64,000 bases of DNA from Mytilus trossulus (GCF_036588685.1 NC_086383.1:37270171-37334170), one strand, 5' to 3'. Positions 31,201-41,702 are shown, counted from the stretch's first letter. Notes: generated by a model not told the origin, from the sequence alone. Translations and numbers: made by a program.

Positions 31201-33666
31201 GAGTACGTGTCCCATGTACGAAGCTGACGAATTGAAGACTATTCTGATTGGTGTAGATTTCGATTCTGGTTTTAATACTTCATGATGATGAATGTAATGT
31301 ACTGGGCCTTCATATTGTTGAATTTCCTTTTCTGTCAATTTCCTGGCTACATTCCGTTTAACCATGTCTTCAATTTGATTTTGATACGACTCACTATATT
31401 CTTTTCCCATCTTATGCAAGCGTTTCTCCGTTGATAAGAGTTTAGCCTTAGCTGAGTTAACATTATTAGGCAATTCACTTGGACTCCTTTTCCATGGATA
31501 CGATGCTTCCCACTTTTGACTTGCAGAATCATAATTGAGCCCGTTTCGTATCATTATTAACTCCCTCTCATCCTGAATAGTATAGTTGTTGTTCCCGATT
31601 GGGCATTTTCCGCATTTACAGTTCCCACATTTAGGTGTGCAGCTAATTCCAAGACTTTCTATTTCATAGAATTTATCAATGCTTTCTTTAAGGGGTAAAT
31701 TTTCAATGTGCATGTCATTAATATTATGTATTATTCCTGATGCATGATTGATTCTAACAGCATTGTTATTGATGTTTTCATAGGATTGTAACATAGTATG
31801 ACTTCCTCGTAAGCAGTATCCGAATTGATTCTTCATCAGTTGCAAGTTCCCAATCTGATCAATCTTGGTAGGTAATAAGGCGCAACAATCAGTGCCAATC
31901 AAAAGTTCAATTTTACCTGTCGGTCTAACAATATCGCTTGTCTTGATGCCTCTGAACAAATTGACAACATTTTGAACATTTACTTTAGATACATCTGCCG
32001 TTATCTCGTCCATACCATATACCTTGATTTGCCAGGTTTCGCCATGAGCGTCACTTAATGGTAGAATGAACTCCTTACTTTGAATACTATCAGTGCTGTT
32101 TCCAACCTTTGTTACTGACAGTGTTACGTTACGTCCCTTTAGATTCAATTTTCCTGCCAATTCACGAGTAATCAAAGAAATGTTCGAACCTGGATCCCAT
32201 AAGGTGGCCACCTGAATTCCGTTGCATGTAACGTTGCTTACCATTAAAATAACGTCTTCCCGACCACGATCATCATTAACAATGTCCATTGAATTGTGAA
32301 ATGCCAAAGCAGATACTGGAATGCCATGAAGAGCAGGATGGTGATATTTTCCGCATTTTGTATGATCTTCATTGATTATGTCACAAGGATTTCGTCTGCT
32401 GCAATCACGAGATAAATGTCCAGTCTTGAGACAACTAAAGCAACACCCATTTTTCCGTAACAGTTGAACTTTGCTTTGTTCATCCAAATTAAAAAACGCA
32501 TAGCACTGTCCAATATCATGTCTATCAGTTTCGTGATACCAACATTTTTTCTGATTCAAGGCCTTATTCTGATTTTGCCGATCGAATTTTCCATCTGTGT
32601 CCTGATTTGGTCTACGACGTTGAACAGCTTCAGTAACTTGAGCTAAACCATTAACCATCTGCTTCATGATAACCTGATTTTCCTTTAGAAGTACCTGAAT
32701 TGATGACTGATCTTCTCCTACCTGCACAACATGAGCAGCACTTTTAATGCTTGTGGCACCTTCCCGTAAATCTGATTCAATGTACTCCATTGCATTTTTT
32801 TCTTCGAGTAGGAAATTCATAAAGTCTTTAAATTTGAGCGATCGGTCCCTTTGTTTTCGAATAGCCCATTCCCTTTTCTGAATTGTCGGTAAAAGTACCT
32901 CTATTTGACTCATCATAGTTGCAGTGTCCATTTCCCTTTCCATCTTCATTTTACACAAATCTAACCAGCATAGCTCAATTATATCTATTGTCTGTATGAA
33001 CCCTTTATTGTCACCATCAGATACCTTTTTGAGCGATTTAAGTTCATATAAAACTGATTCAGCAATGCGCTCTTCTCTTCCATATTTCATGTCTAACCTT
33101 TTGAACATTGCAGTGAAGTTATCATCAACTCCTTGAACCGTTTTCAAAGCTTCTCCGGACAAACACTGTTTTAATGCAAAGGGATCCGGAGTCATTAATT
33201 TTGAGTAATCATTTCTAAAGCTGGGATACTCTCTTACATTTCCACTAAATGTTGGGGCCTCTAAACGTTTGACTTTAACAGTATTTGGATGTTCCTTTGT
33301 TGTGTTTACCTTTGATTTATCTTCTTTGTTTTTCCTATTTATCATGACTAAATCGGCTCTTGCGTCGCATAATTGACTGTAGTTCTTGTCCATATCGGAG
33401 TTAGCAGTGTTAATTATGTCTCCCTCTGTTTCATCATCAGAGTCAAGGATATTTAAATAAGCAGAATGTTCCCCTTCTAATTTTTCATATGCATGTTCCA
33501 TGTCTTTAAGTATTTCCTGGAGAACCTCACCATTTTCTGTTTTAGTTTGTTCTTTGAATCTATTGAACACTCTGTGAAACTGACCTTTTGCTGTGCTTCG
33601 TTTCTTCTTCCGTAATTTTATCTTATTCAATTTATCTCCATCTTCAGGCTTGTCTTGTGAATCCAT
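28258..33666 (-). CDS. BEL/Pao Gag-Pol polyprotein (1802 aa)
   Basis: A single uninterrupted frame. Residues 1-370 are a charged Gag-like part. Residues 375-440 are Cys/His-rich with a CCHC knuckle (CFSCLKTGHLSRDC at 409-422). Residues 470-620 are the aspartic protease, active site DPGS at 491-494. A Cys cluster at 676-689 (CTPKCGNCKCGKC) follows. Reverse transcriptase spans about 780-970 with GDISKMYNSV (Asp 853) and the YVDDI catalytic box at 930-934. The Pao-type region and RNase H (SDAS at 1120-1123; Glu 1164; Asp 1194; Asp 1240) follow. The integrase has an HHCC zinc-binding part (His 1420, His 1424, Cys 1454, Cys 1457) and catalytic Asp 1489, Asp 1553 and Glu 1605. A DUF5641-like C terminus covers about 1665-1790. 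All catalytic residues are present. The length fits intact BEL elements, and the single-frame layout is typical of the group. Confidence 0.95.
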   Translation of the reverse strand: MDSQDKPEDGDKLNKIKLRKKKRSTAKGQFHRVFNRFKEQTKTENGEVLQEILKDMEHAYEKLEGEHSAYLNILDSDDETEGDIINTANSDMDKNYSQLCDARADLVMINRKNKEDKSKVNTTKEHPNTVKVKRLEAPTFSGNVREYPSFRNDYSKLMTPDPFALKQCLSGEALKTVQGVDDNFTAMFKRLDMKYGREERIAESVLYELKSLKKVSDGDNKGFIQTIDIIELCWLDLCKMKMEREMDTATMMSQIEVLLPTIQKREWAIRKQRDRSLKFKDFMNFLLEEKNAMEYIESDLREGATSIKSAAHVVQVGEDQSSIQVLLKENQVIMKQMVNGLAQVTEAVQRRRPNQDTDGKFDRQNQNKALNQKKCWYHETDRHDIGQCYAFFNLDEQSKVQLLRKNGCCFSCLKTGHLSRDCSRRNPCDIINEDHTKCGKYHHPALHGIPVSALAFHNSMDIVNDDRGREDVILMVSNVTCNGIQVATLWDPGSNISLITRELAGKLNLKGRNVTLSVTKVGNSTDSIQSKEFILPLSDAHGETWQIKVYGMDEITADVSKVNVQNVVNLFRGIKTSDIVRPTGKIELLIGTDCCALLPTKIDQIGNLQLMKNQFGYCLRGSHTMLQSYENINNNAVRINHASGIIHNINDMHIENLPLKESIDKFYEIESLGISCTPKCGNCKCGKCPIGNNNYTIQDERELIMIRNGLNYDSASQKWEASYPWKRSPSELPNNVNSAKAKLLSTEKRLHKMGKEYSESYQNQIEDMVKRNVARKLTEKEIQQYEGPVHYIHHHEVLKPESKSTPIRIVFNSSASYMGHVLNEYWAKGPNVINDLLGVLLRFRQERVATAGDISKMYNSVNLSLLDQHTHRFVWRDMDSSKLPDHYVLQTVTFGDKPSGAIATIALQMTADMCSHTYPDTAQMINKNSYVDDILVSKETMNEAKNLIQNCDNILHKGGFAIKHWIVSGDSNDEMEGLNVVRTDEEKILGMIWQPMSDTFTLKIKLNFSPKRKGVRTGFNLNAQQIDDIPQNLTRRMVLSQVSSIYDPLGLVTPYILSAKLLMRSMCTKSDIGWDTPLDEQLTTTWIEFFRGLFELENIKVPRRLKPEFTIGSPTLVIFSDASQVAYGACAYVRWQTGNNYETRLLFSKNRIAPTKQLSIPRLELCAAILAARMRQKIIQEMDWEFVKVIHITDSMIVRAQIQKESYGFGTFVATRVAEIQSITDPTDWYWIQGNLNPADLVTRPTQPDILDENSVWQRGPEFMRESIDCWPTRQDSTIESKQLPDVVSVTLCIDKRNVKIAPTLIDIDISRFSRLEKLLRVTALVLSIIKRKTFRGTFHTLNTKSIKQAEHMWVKEAQGEITENFMTLFQRLGPYKRQDGIIVVGQRMADWIKESWNQTEFVLIPSKHPLANLIVQSVHNEDHGGIDSTLAKIRSRFWIPGVRRTIKQIKEKCVTCRKRNKTTLTQQMGKLPSYRLNPSPPFYYCAVDLFGPYTIRDTVKRRTFGKAYGVIFNCLTSRGVYVDLVEGYDKNSFLIALRRFVSIRGYPRMMISDAGTQLVAAGKELKQVVHTWDWDDIKTFGTSKGMQWNIIKSADAPWENGCSEALIKSVKKCLDVAIGDSVMTFSELQTVLFETANVLNERPIGTKNCDPNEGTYLCPNDLLLGRASIRVPNGHYNQDCNPRNRHAFIQNVVNSFWRKWIRDYFHTLIIRQKWHTSYRNLKKGDLVLVQDSNALRGKWKLGQVDEAIPSLDGNVRDVTVRYKNIGGSGTDYQNVTDTKIRRSVHRLVLLLPVEEQTNVTV

Positions 33667-33685
33667 ACTTTCTCTTGCGTTGAAA

Positions 33686-33992
33686 TGTTTTACTCAAGAA
33701 ATACACGCCAGGTTGTTTAACATTTATTGTTTATTATGATGTACGTTTCAACCTGAAATAAAGAACAAACCACATTTACTACATTGTAAGATATACATAT
33801 AACAGAATAATATGTCTATAGTATGCCATGCATTGTCCGATGTATATTGTCACTTTAATTCAAACAAACTTACGCATTGACGAGCTCCAATATGTAAATA
33901 GCTTGAGCAAATAATTGTCAACATTTCTCTGTTCCGAGGTAAATTTAGTATCGGGGAAAGGAACGTAAATTACTATATCGCCTTGCGATACA
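33686..33992 (-). repeat. BEL/Pao 5' LTR
   Basis: 307 bp, upstream of the polyprotein in its orientation, so it should carry the element's promoter. Identical by eye to the 3' LTR. Confidence 0.95.
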
Positions 33993-33994
33993 AT

Positions 33995-34103
33995 AGTGAG
34001 CAGTGATTGTTACCGACAAACGTTCACCTAATCTGTCCCAGTCAATGGGATAATTTAGGTCGTCAATCAATGGCCAGGACCACACTGTTTTGAATATGAT
34101 TCT
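33995..34103 (-). repeat. Inverted repeat, right arm (109 bp)
   Basis: Partner of 27588-27696. It begins inside the BEL target-site duplication, so the BEL element landed at the inner edge of this arm. Before that insertion the arms were only about 0.2 kb apart. Confidence 0.8.
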
Positions 34104-34306
34104 AATGGTACACAAGACACGACATAGATGAAGCAACACGAACCCCTCTAAAAACTGTGATTGGTCTCAGGTGCTTGTTTTTAATAACATGCTAGCAAAA
34201 AGTGTATCAGAATACTTCATTTTATTTTTCTGAATATCCGAGTTATTCACTGGTATAATATTCTTCCAATACGAAAAATCGAGAAAAAAAAATACGATAA
34301 TGTGGC

Positions 34307-34890
34307 AAAGGAGTAGGTCCGGTAAGGACCGATTTTGGCCTCAAATTTCAGGATCATCTAACGAACGATTTTGACCACTTTTTAAACACTTAAGTGTCTA
34401 TTTTATTTGATTCTATTAGTTTATGTTTAAGATTTTAACTGATTTTCTCATTAAAAACGATCCGATTCAAGCTCAACTATGAAAAATCTACAAAATATGC
34501 CGAAACATGTCACTTTTCAGATGTTTTTTGTCGAAATTGAAAATGGCCGCATCCGTGTTCACCCTCAACCTTTATTTATGTTATGTATTATCAACAAATA
34601 CAACTTACATTTTAAAACTAAGGATGCACACGAATGCGGCCACTTTCGTTTTACGCGAAAACCGTCTAAAATTTAACTAAAATGCTAAAATTGTGAAGAT
34701 TTCTGTGATTTAGCATGACTTAATGGTGCTATTACCCGATATATGTGCACTGTATTGTCAACAACAGTCCATATTTATGTAGCAGAAGCATTCTACTGTC
34801 AAATAAATAACTAAAAGTTTACTAATTAACAATTTTGTAAAACTGCTATATTTTGGGGCCAAAAAGGTGTCTTACCGTACCTACTCCTTT
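34307..34890. mobile_element. Non-autonomous DNA element with AAAGGAGTAGGT ends
   Basis: The ends AAAGGAGTAGGTCCGGTAAG and CTTACCGTACCTACTCCTTT are inverted copies with one mismatch in 20. The 584-bp inside has no supported gene; the 65-codon frame at 34479-34676 is inside the element and has no recognisable domain. 34891-35492 holds no other recognised feature, and an upstream exon of EF-hand gene 2 was sought there without success. Confidence 0.7.
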
Positions 34891-35492
34891 GGACCGTCTC
34901 GGCTTTCATATGATAGTATGAATTTTATATTACCAACAGTCTTTAAAGCGCCATATATCAATTGGCGCGAGTATATAATTGTGTAAACAGATTATACCTT
35001 TTACGTAAGAGCCGTACAGTCCGCATACTTACCCAAGCATGCATGAAATATTTTACACTGGACGTTAAGTAACTAACTATCAATCAATAAAGTGGAATTA
35101 ACGAAACAAAATGTTGTTATGCCGACAAGGAGCCGAACACTTAAAACTGAAATATATGATTGATGCATTCCATGCCTATTTTGATTTACCGTCATCAAGG
35201 TTTTTGGTAATTTTAGTACAATTACAAGGCCTCCGTTATGACAGGATTGAGTCAAGATGCGTAGCTTATTGATAACTCTCTTTTTCTCTTCAACTGAAAA
35301 AGAAGTTGCTAAGCTCAGTTATGTTTTACGCTTCAGTTGGCTGCCTGATTGAGGTTTTATCATGACAAGGGGAGTTCTGAACCGTGTATAATCATTGTCC
35401 TTACAGAAATTTTAACCCTACTATAAAAGAAAAACTCATGAGTGGATTTTATGTAATAATTATAATGTTTCATACTAGTATTTCAATTATAG

Positions 35493-38400
35493 AAATAAGA
35501 AAAGCATGGAATGTCCTTGATCAGAATGGAGATAACCAAGTCAATGCTAGTGAAATAGTTCGTGGTTCTAGGGTATTAGGCATGAACCCTACTTTGCAAG
35601 AGGCAGAAAAATGGATTGCCGATATTGACGAAAATAGTAATTGATATTTATCTCTTACATATACATGTAAATCTTTTATATACAAATGAAGCTGTGCCAT
35701 GATAGCCAATGCGACAACTATCCACGAGATGCCACATGGCACAGAAACTGACAACTATAGGTCACCGTACGGTCTTCACCAGTGAGCAAACTCATACCGC
35801 ATAATCAGCATGATTTACAAGAATAAATTAAAGAGGTATCAAAGCGGCAATCAAAACCAAAAGCTGAAGAACAACCGACGTGCTCTAACAAAAAAACAAC
35901 AAAAAACAAACATAAAAAGACAAATAACTGCCCTCCACAACTACTTATAAAACTGTTGAAAGGACTAAACGAACCTATCCAACAAAAATTGATAATGACC
36001 TTTGACGCATAAGAATGGTCAATATTTTGTACATTTTGTTTATTTGGCGTTATTAGCCGCATCTTTTTTTTATTCACCTATAACAATTAAATAAACGAAA
36101 TAAACAATTTGATCGATATAAAACTGAAAAAAAAAATTGTGTATGACCTACATGTACATGTATGTCAATAAATAACTTCAATTACGATGAGCAATTTACT
36201 ATTTTCATATCTTGAGTAGAAAAGATATAGTGTTACAGGCATTATAATCTAAATTGATACACACTGTTACATGTGCCATACCTCAGCTAGATCATTAAAT
36301 ACAATTTCGGTATCAGGGAAAAAACAAACTAAAATCGACAATTTTTTTTGCATTCATGCTCACCAGAATGTCAGTAGCGTTTTGACGTAATAAATTGCTA
36401 CGATGACATATTGTATTTTACGAATAATAAAAATACTGTTCAGTTACCGCAGTGTGACCAATCAAATTGTTTCGGACACATATACATGTAGCCTTGACTA
36501 ATTTGCTCTTTATTAGCTACCCTTATTTGCTTAGGCTTTAACACATTAAACACACTGAACGATCTTCTTTGGAATAGTAATATCTATAGATTTGTTATAC
36601 CATAATGATGTTCTCTTTTCTTCAGAAAACGGATACATTGGATATGATGAATTCGAAACAATGATGACGCAATATTATGACGTACTTGATTACCAGGAAC
36701 AGGAAATAAGAAAAGCATTTAAACGGTTTGACACAGACGGAACAGGATTTCTGGATCACACACAATTAAAAAGAGCTCTTAGAAATATTGGTGACCAACT
36801 GACGGAGGAGGAATGTGATGAATTCTTTAATCTAACTGATACTAACAACGATGGAAAAATAGACATCGAAGGTAAGTGCATGAGGCTACACCATATGCTA
36901 GGCAGTGCTTGGGGATCATGTTTTATTTTACTTTAGGAAATACTGGTGTAGTTTTAAATGCAATACAAAAATATATTATTAGCTATAGATATGATAATAT
37001 GTGGTACATGTACATGTATGTGTGCCACAGACAACTGTTCTTCCAAGTTTTGTAAAAGTGAACCATAATAGGTCAAAGAACGGTCTTCAAAATGGAGCCT
37101 TGGCTTTCCCCGAACAATATAGTAAACCAAAGGCCCCTAAAATTGACTAGTGTAAAAAGTAAAGTCACAAAAATTCTGAACGTAGAGGAAAATCTAATCG
37201 GAAAGTTAATAATCACATAACAAAACACATCACAAACGAATGGACAAAAACTGTCATATTCCTGTCTTTGTACAGGCATTTTCAAATGGTGGATTACATC
37301 TGTTTTTATAGCGCTAACCCTCTCACTTTAATAACAGTCTCATTAAATACCGTTATATTTACAGTGATGCGTGAACTAAACAGACGTAATAAATAAAATA
37401 GTCAAAATATGTGTACAGCAGTCATCATCGTGTAATTTTTTTAAAAGGAACAATTTAACAGAACACAAAAACATCTATCTTCAAACACATTCAATAATTC
37501 GCGTTTCTGACGTCTGACGTAAAATCGCTCAAACTGGGAAACTAACGGTCTAATATATTTAAAGCCATATATCTTGCACGTTAAAGACACCCTTGTAGAT
37601 TTCGAAAAGGGCAGGCTAATGCCGTTACAAGGCAGCACTCGCACCCGCAAAGTCGAAAGGGATTCAAAAAGTTCCCAATCCACTATAAAATAAATATGTT
37701 TAAATTAATCTATTTAAAAAACGAGAAACAAGAAACAAACGACAACTAGTGACAATCAGGTTCCTGACTTAGGACAGGTGCAAACAAATTCACCGGATTT
37801 AAACGCATTTGATACAATCTACAAGCTTATTTTGATTGACGTTTTTTTTACATGAATGCAGTCACAATAAAACACATACTCATATTATCTTGAAAAACTT
37901 AAAGGAAATAGATTAATGTAGCTGTAGTTCGGAATGTTAGGCCTTTCATGCTTTGCACTTTATTTAACTAGAATAACATTTTAAACGAAACACTCGTCTT
38001 GAATAAAATATATGAATCCTCATACAAACTAAGACCAACACTAAACAATCATGTACATTCTAGTATGAGTACCTTTTGCGTCAACAAACACCGCAAAACA
38101 AGTGCATCATGTTTCAATGATTCATTACAAGTATATGACATGTTCACATGTTAAAATTAGGTACAATGCGCAACTAGAAATAAATGTCCACTAATTTCAA
38201 AATAACATTGAAAAACATTTAAGGTCAAGTATTTAAGGAATAACAGTACTGTAGTTGAAGAGTTAGCACCGTCAATTGTAGCTTTGACGGTCGCAAATGC
38301 AGTTTTACTGGCGACGCGTAGCGGAGACAGTAAAACGGAGATTTGTGACCGTCAAATCTACATTAAGTACGAGTCAAAATTGACGGTGCCAACTCTTCAA

Positions 38401-39319
38401 CTACAGTACTGTTATTCCGATTCTAATGCATTACATAAAGAAAAAATACGATAAAACTTGAAAAAATGTCTAAATTTGTCAAATAAAAAAAAATTCCGCG
38501 AATCTTCATGAATGATTTTTTCACAAAGACGTCATGGCTAAACGTGACGTCATACAAATGAAAACTTACAAACTGGAGGTGATGACGTTACTTGTACGCT
38601 TCAAATTCGGATAAAATTACATTCGAGGAAGGTGTGGTTTTATTTTCGATTATATAGTAGTAATCGAACATTTGTTGATTCACCAATTCAAAATGGCGGG
38701 CTCCTTCTTAGTTACGCCCGGTCAACTGTGGATTTGACGGCAACTTTTAGCCAATGAAAAAAATTGTTACATCCAAATCGCATTAGAATTTTCCTTATTT
38801 GTTGAAACACTGTCCACAGAATTACTAGTATTGCTATGAGGAGAAAAGTAACAAAAATGTATGACCACTCAAATGTTAATGAATATATAAAAAAGAAGAT
38901 GTGGTATTATTTCCAATGAGACAACTATCCACAAAGACTAAAATGACACAGAAATTAACAAGTATAGGTAACCGTGCGGCCTTCAACAATGAGCAAAGTC
39001 CATACCGCATAGTCAGCTATAAAAGGCCACAGTAAGACAATGTAAAACAATTCAAACGAAAAAACTAACGGCCTTATTTATGTAAAAAAATGAACGAAAA
39101 ACAAATAAGAATACATCAAACACGGTGCCGATGGCCCCATTTAGATTTGATTTTATTATATAATCCAAGTGAATAATGCAATTTAATTGATTAATGCATA
39201 AAAGGTACATAAATAAATTTGCTAAAAGTTTACATGAAAATGTAAACGTTTACTATGCTTTTATACAATGTGTAGTTCTTTTACTTTCAGAATTTGTAGT
39301 ATTATTTACTGCAAAGTAG
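35493..39319 (+). CDS. EF-hand protein, paralog of the 10475-14576 gene (5' part not located)
   Basis: Exons 35493-35636 (144), 36626-36871 (246) and 39291-39319 (29, ending TAG) join in frame with GT-AG introns. Exon lengths 144 and 246 and all three intron phases equal those of EF-hand gene 1, which shows gene duplication. Four loops: DQNGDNQVNASE (Asn instead of Gly at position 6), DENKNGYIGYDE (acceptable), DTDGTGFLDHTQ (Gln instead of Glu at position 12) and DTNNDGKIDIEE (formed across the last splice). Loops 1 and 3 are weakened, so Ca2+ binding may be partial. The C terminus EFVVLFTAK parallels EFVDSTICAKLF of gene 1. The incoming exon must end in phase 1; it was not found between 33993 and 35492. 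AATAAA at 39691-39696 could be the poly(A) signal. Confidence 0.8.
35680..35830 (-). repeat. Interspersed repeat R1, reverse
   Basis: ACTATAGGTCACCGTACGGT and CATACCGCATA are reverse-complement R1 words. It lies in an intron of EF-hand gene 2. 35831-36625 has no further recognised feature. Confidence 0.65.
37015..37150 (-). repeat. Interspersed repeat R1, diverged subtype, reverse
   Basis: ATAGGTCAAAGAACGGTCTT, GGAGCCTTGGCT and AAGGCCCCTAAAATTGACTA match the subtype at 20690-20878. It lies in the last intron of EF-hand gene 2. Confidence 0.55.
38237..38418. mobile_element. Hairpin MITE with about 41-bp terminal inverted repeats
   Basis: GGAATAACAGTACTGTAGTT at 38237 is mirrored by AACTACAGTACTGTTATTCC ending at 38418. 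The match continues inward through AGAGTTRGCACCGTCAATT. A second inverted pair (TTTGACGGTC / GACCGTCAAA) lies inside. The following 38419-38790 includes another inverted ATTCTAATGC pair and may belong to the same larger element. Confidence 0.8.
38886..39100 (-). repeat. Interspersed repeat R1, reverse
   Basis: GAAGATGTGGTATTATTTCC, CGTGCGGCCTTCAAC, CATACCGCATAGTCAGCTAT and AACGGCCTTATTTATG give the R1 order in reverse. Confidence 0.75.
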
Positions 39320-39696
39320 AACAAGAACAGGGAAACATTCTTCAATCAATAAGGTTGATAATCTCAGGACAATCGTTAAGTACTAGCCAAAGCCTCAAGC
39401 CATCAGAAAACGGAAGATATTTTTTATTTGCGTCATCATAATATACAATTACAACATTTGTTTCAGTTTTACTTAATATCAGTTAATGACTATCATTTTC
39501 ATATGTCAAAACTCTAATTTGGCTTTACAATTAGAAATGTTATATCATAGGGAAAATGTGTACGAAGTTTATTAGACTTCAACTTCATCAAAAACTACCT
39601 TGACAAGAACAAAGGGACAGACGGACGCAGGGACGAGCGGATGCACAGACTGAAAAACATAATGCATATACATTGGGCATAAAAATAGATAATAAA

Positions 39697-40783
39697 AATA
39701 TACAAATTGCTCAAATTGAACACATTACTTTTGTAATTAATTTTAAAAGCTTGAATGTGGTGAATATACAGATAACAATAGAATAAAGCAAAGCAATAGA
39801 AATAATGATTAAATAAAACATGCTATCAATCAAGTCATTATACACGACAAGGATAACAGGAACAATAAACAAAATATTGGACAGAGTAACAGACTACACA
39901 AGTTACATTTTACCAACATTCCTCTCAGTTAGGAAAGATTTTTTTAAATAGATTATTCATAAAGATAACTTTTCATTTAAATTAATTGTTACCATCTTTA
40001 ACATTCGTCTAATTTATTTTGAAATAGCAGTTTTTTGTGTGCATATTTAATATCTTCACGATTAAAATGTATAATGGCAAAACACCACATCATTAAAGTA
40101 AAGTTAACGTTTAAGTGTAAACGAGGCGGAATACCGGTATTCCATAGTCATATTCAAACTTGTTTGTCGTTGACAAACTGACAAACCCATAGAAAAATAA
40201 ACAACAACAACGAACAAAAGACAAACAATAGGGTAAACACACCGAACACTATATAGATAGAGATACTCAAATCACACCAATTACCAATTTGATCTCAGTT
40301 ACCCCTAAAGGTTATCAGAACATGCGCATTTAATATCTAATACTAGTATTTAAGATTTGAATAATATAAGACAAAATTTAATGCAGTGTTGAATAAAATC
40401 AAAGAAATAACAATGAAAGATTTATAACAAGACGATACAAATCTCAAGCATTTTAATAAGATTAATACAGACTTTGTCTTCTTTTAAAGACGATGACTGC
40501 TGTATCTCAATTTTGATATGTTTACTTATAATGTCTGTTTGTTTTGTACACAATGTTGTCAATATAACTGAATCTTATCCGACTGTCTAGACAAGTGAGA
40601 GGTTTAGCAAGCTATCAAACCAGGGGTAATCCTCCACTTTCTACAAAGAAAAATACCTGTACCAAGTCAGGAATATGACAGTTGTCCATGTGTTTGATTT
40701 GTTCGAGCTTTTGATTTGTGCCATTAATGATTGTCCTTTTTGAATTATCCTCGTAGTTCATAATTTTATGTTTTTAATTTTAG
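39697..40783. other. Downstream flank of EF-hand gene 2
   Basis: No gene. 40640-40745 carries a dispersed-repeat word set (CTGTACCAAGTCAGGAATAT, GACAGTTGTCCATG) that recurs in reverse near 37235-37290. Confidence 0.4.
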
Positions 40784-40854
40784 GAAACGTATCTGAACAT
40801 GAAATGCCATCCATTGCCATCAACACACTGAAGCTATGCTTTAACGTAGCCTGA
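40784..40854 (+). CDS. Possible alternative terminal exon of EF-hand gene 2
   Basis: A T-rich tract and AG (40782-40783) precede 71 bases. Joined in phase 1 to the exon ending at 36871, they read NVSEHEMPSIAINTLKLCF and four more codons before TGA. The phase match makes it a candidate alternative last exon, but the sequence is not EF-hand-like, and a chance open stretch of 22 codons is quite possible. Confidence 0.2.
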
Positions 40855-41029
40855 CTTAAATTTCTTTGGTTTGTCAGTAGATAAATGGAAAAGATAATTC
40901 AAAATCGGTACCATTAATGTCCAAACGCATTAGTCAACAAATGAAACCCAAGTTTGAAACAATTCATGTCCATTATGACCCCATGCCATGCTAACACCGT
41001 TACATTATAACATGATAAACTGTACTTGA

Positions 41030-41702
41030 CATATATATATACATATACATTATGTACACAGCCATCTATCACCATCATTGATGGCGATCCGATGGATACA
41101 TCTGTTGTAGAGTTGTCACTGACTCAGACGTACTTATATATATATATATATATATTGGTGTCACGATATCACAGTAGCATGGGTTCGAATCCCGGCGAGG
41201 GAAGAACCAATTTCGCAAATTGCAGATCTAACATTGTTGGGTTGATGTTTAGACGAGTTGTATATACATTATGTACACAGCCATGTATCACCATCATTGA
41301 TGGCGATCCGATGGATACATCTGTTGTAGGGTTGTCACTGACTCAGACGTACTTATGAATATAATTATTTTCTGTGACTGTATCTTACATTAATTTGTAG
41401 GATCCTTTACTATAGATAATTTAGCTGATCTGTAACAATAACATCTTCATGCCTTATATATCATGTACTGTAGTACGCCGCTATATTAAAACTGACGTGG
41501 AAAGGTAACATATGGCCACCGAAAGCTCTTTTTATTGAGAGCCCAGGTGGTCGTGTGGTTTAGCGGGACGGCTGCAGTGCAGGCGATTTGGTGTCACGAT
41601 ATCACAGTAGCATGGGTTCGAATCCCGGCGAGGGAAGAACCAAAAATTTGCAAAAGCAAATTTACAGATCTAACATTGTTGGGTTGATGTTTAGACGAGT
41701 TG
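41030..41702 (+). repeat. SINE composite: partial units plus one nearly full SINE
   Basis: Order: a module with ACACAGCCATCTATCACC and ACTGACTCAGACGTACTTAT (about 41036-41135), a (TA)n run, a 5'-truncated SINE (41157-41262, with B box), the module again (41263-41356), then a linker and a SINE spanning 41440-41702. The second unit has the order seen in the 441-bp tandem units at 61114-62010. Frames at 41026-41358 are side effects of this repeat. Confidence 0.75.

Larger units (their letters stand above)
27924..33997 (-). mobile_element. BEL/Pao LTR retrotransposon, apparently intact
   Basis: Two 307-bp LTRs (27929-28235 and 33686-33992) read base for base the same and have TGT...ACA ends. They flank one long open frame on the minus strand. 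The 5-bp target-site duplication ATAGT is at 27924-27928 and 33993-33997. A polypurine tract (GTGGGGGGAG on the minus strand, 28236-28245) abuts the 3' LTR. Identical LTRs and an uninterrupted frame imply a very recent insertion. Only 19 bases separate the 5' LTR from the start codon, and no standard TGG-initial primer-binding site is seen there. Confidence 0.95.

Noticed and set aside
28811..33136. Plus-strand and short minus-strand frames within the BEL element
   Set aside because: Shadows of the 1802-codon polyprotein in other frames.
35805..36077. 90-codon minus frame with a hydrophobic stretch
   Set aside because: It lies in an intron of EF-hand gene 2 beside an R1 copy; the hydrophobic run comes from an A-rich tract read in reverse.
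41026..41358. 110-codon frame reading YTLCTQPCITIIDGD-like repeats (also at 60875-61117, 61112-61324 and 61553-61765)
   Set aside because: It lies entirely in SINE-derived repeat units and recurs only because the repeats do; no independent coding evidence.
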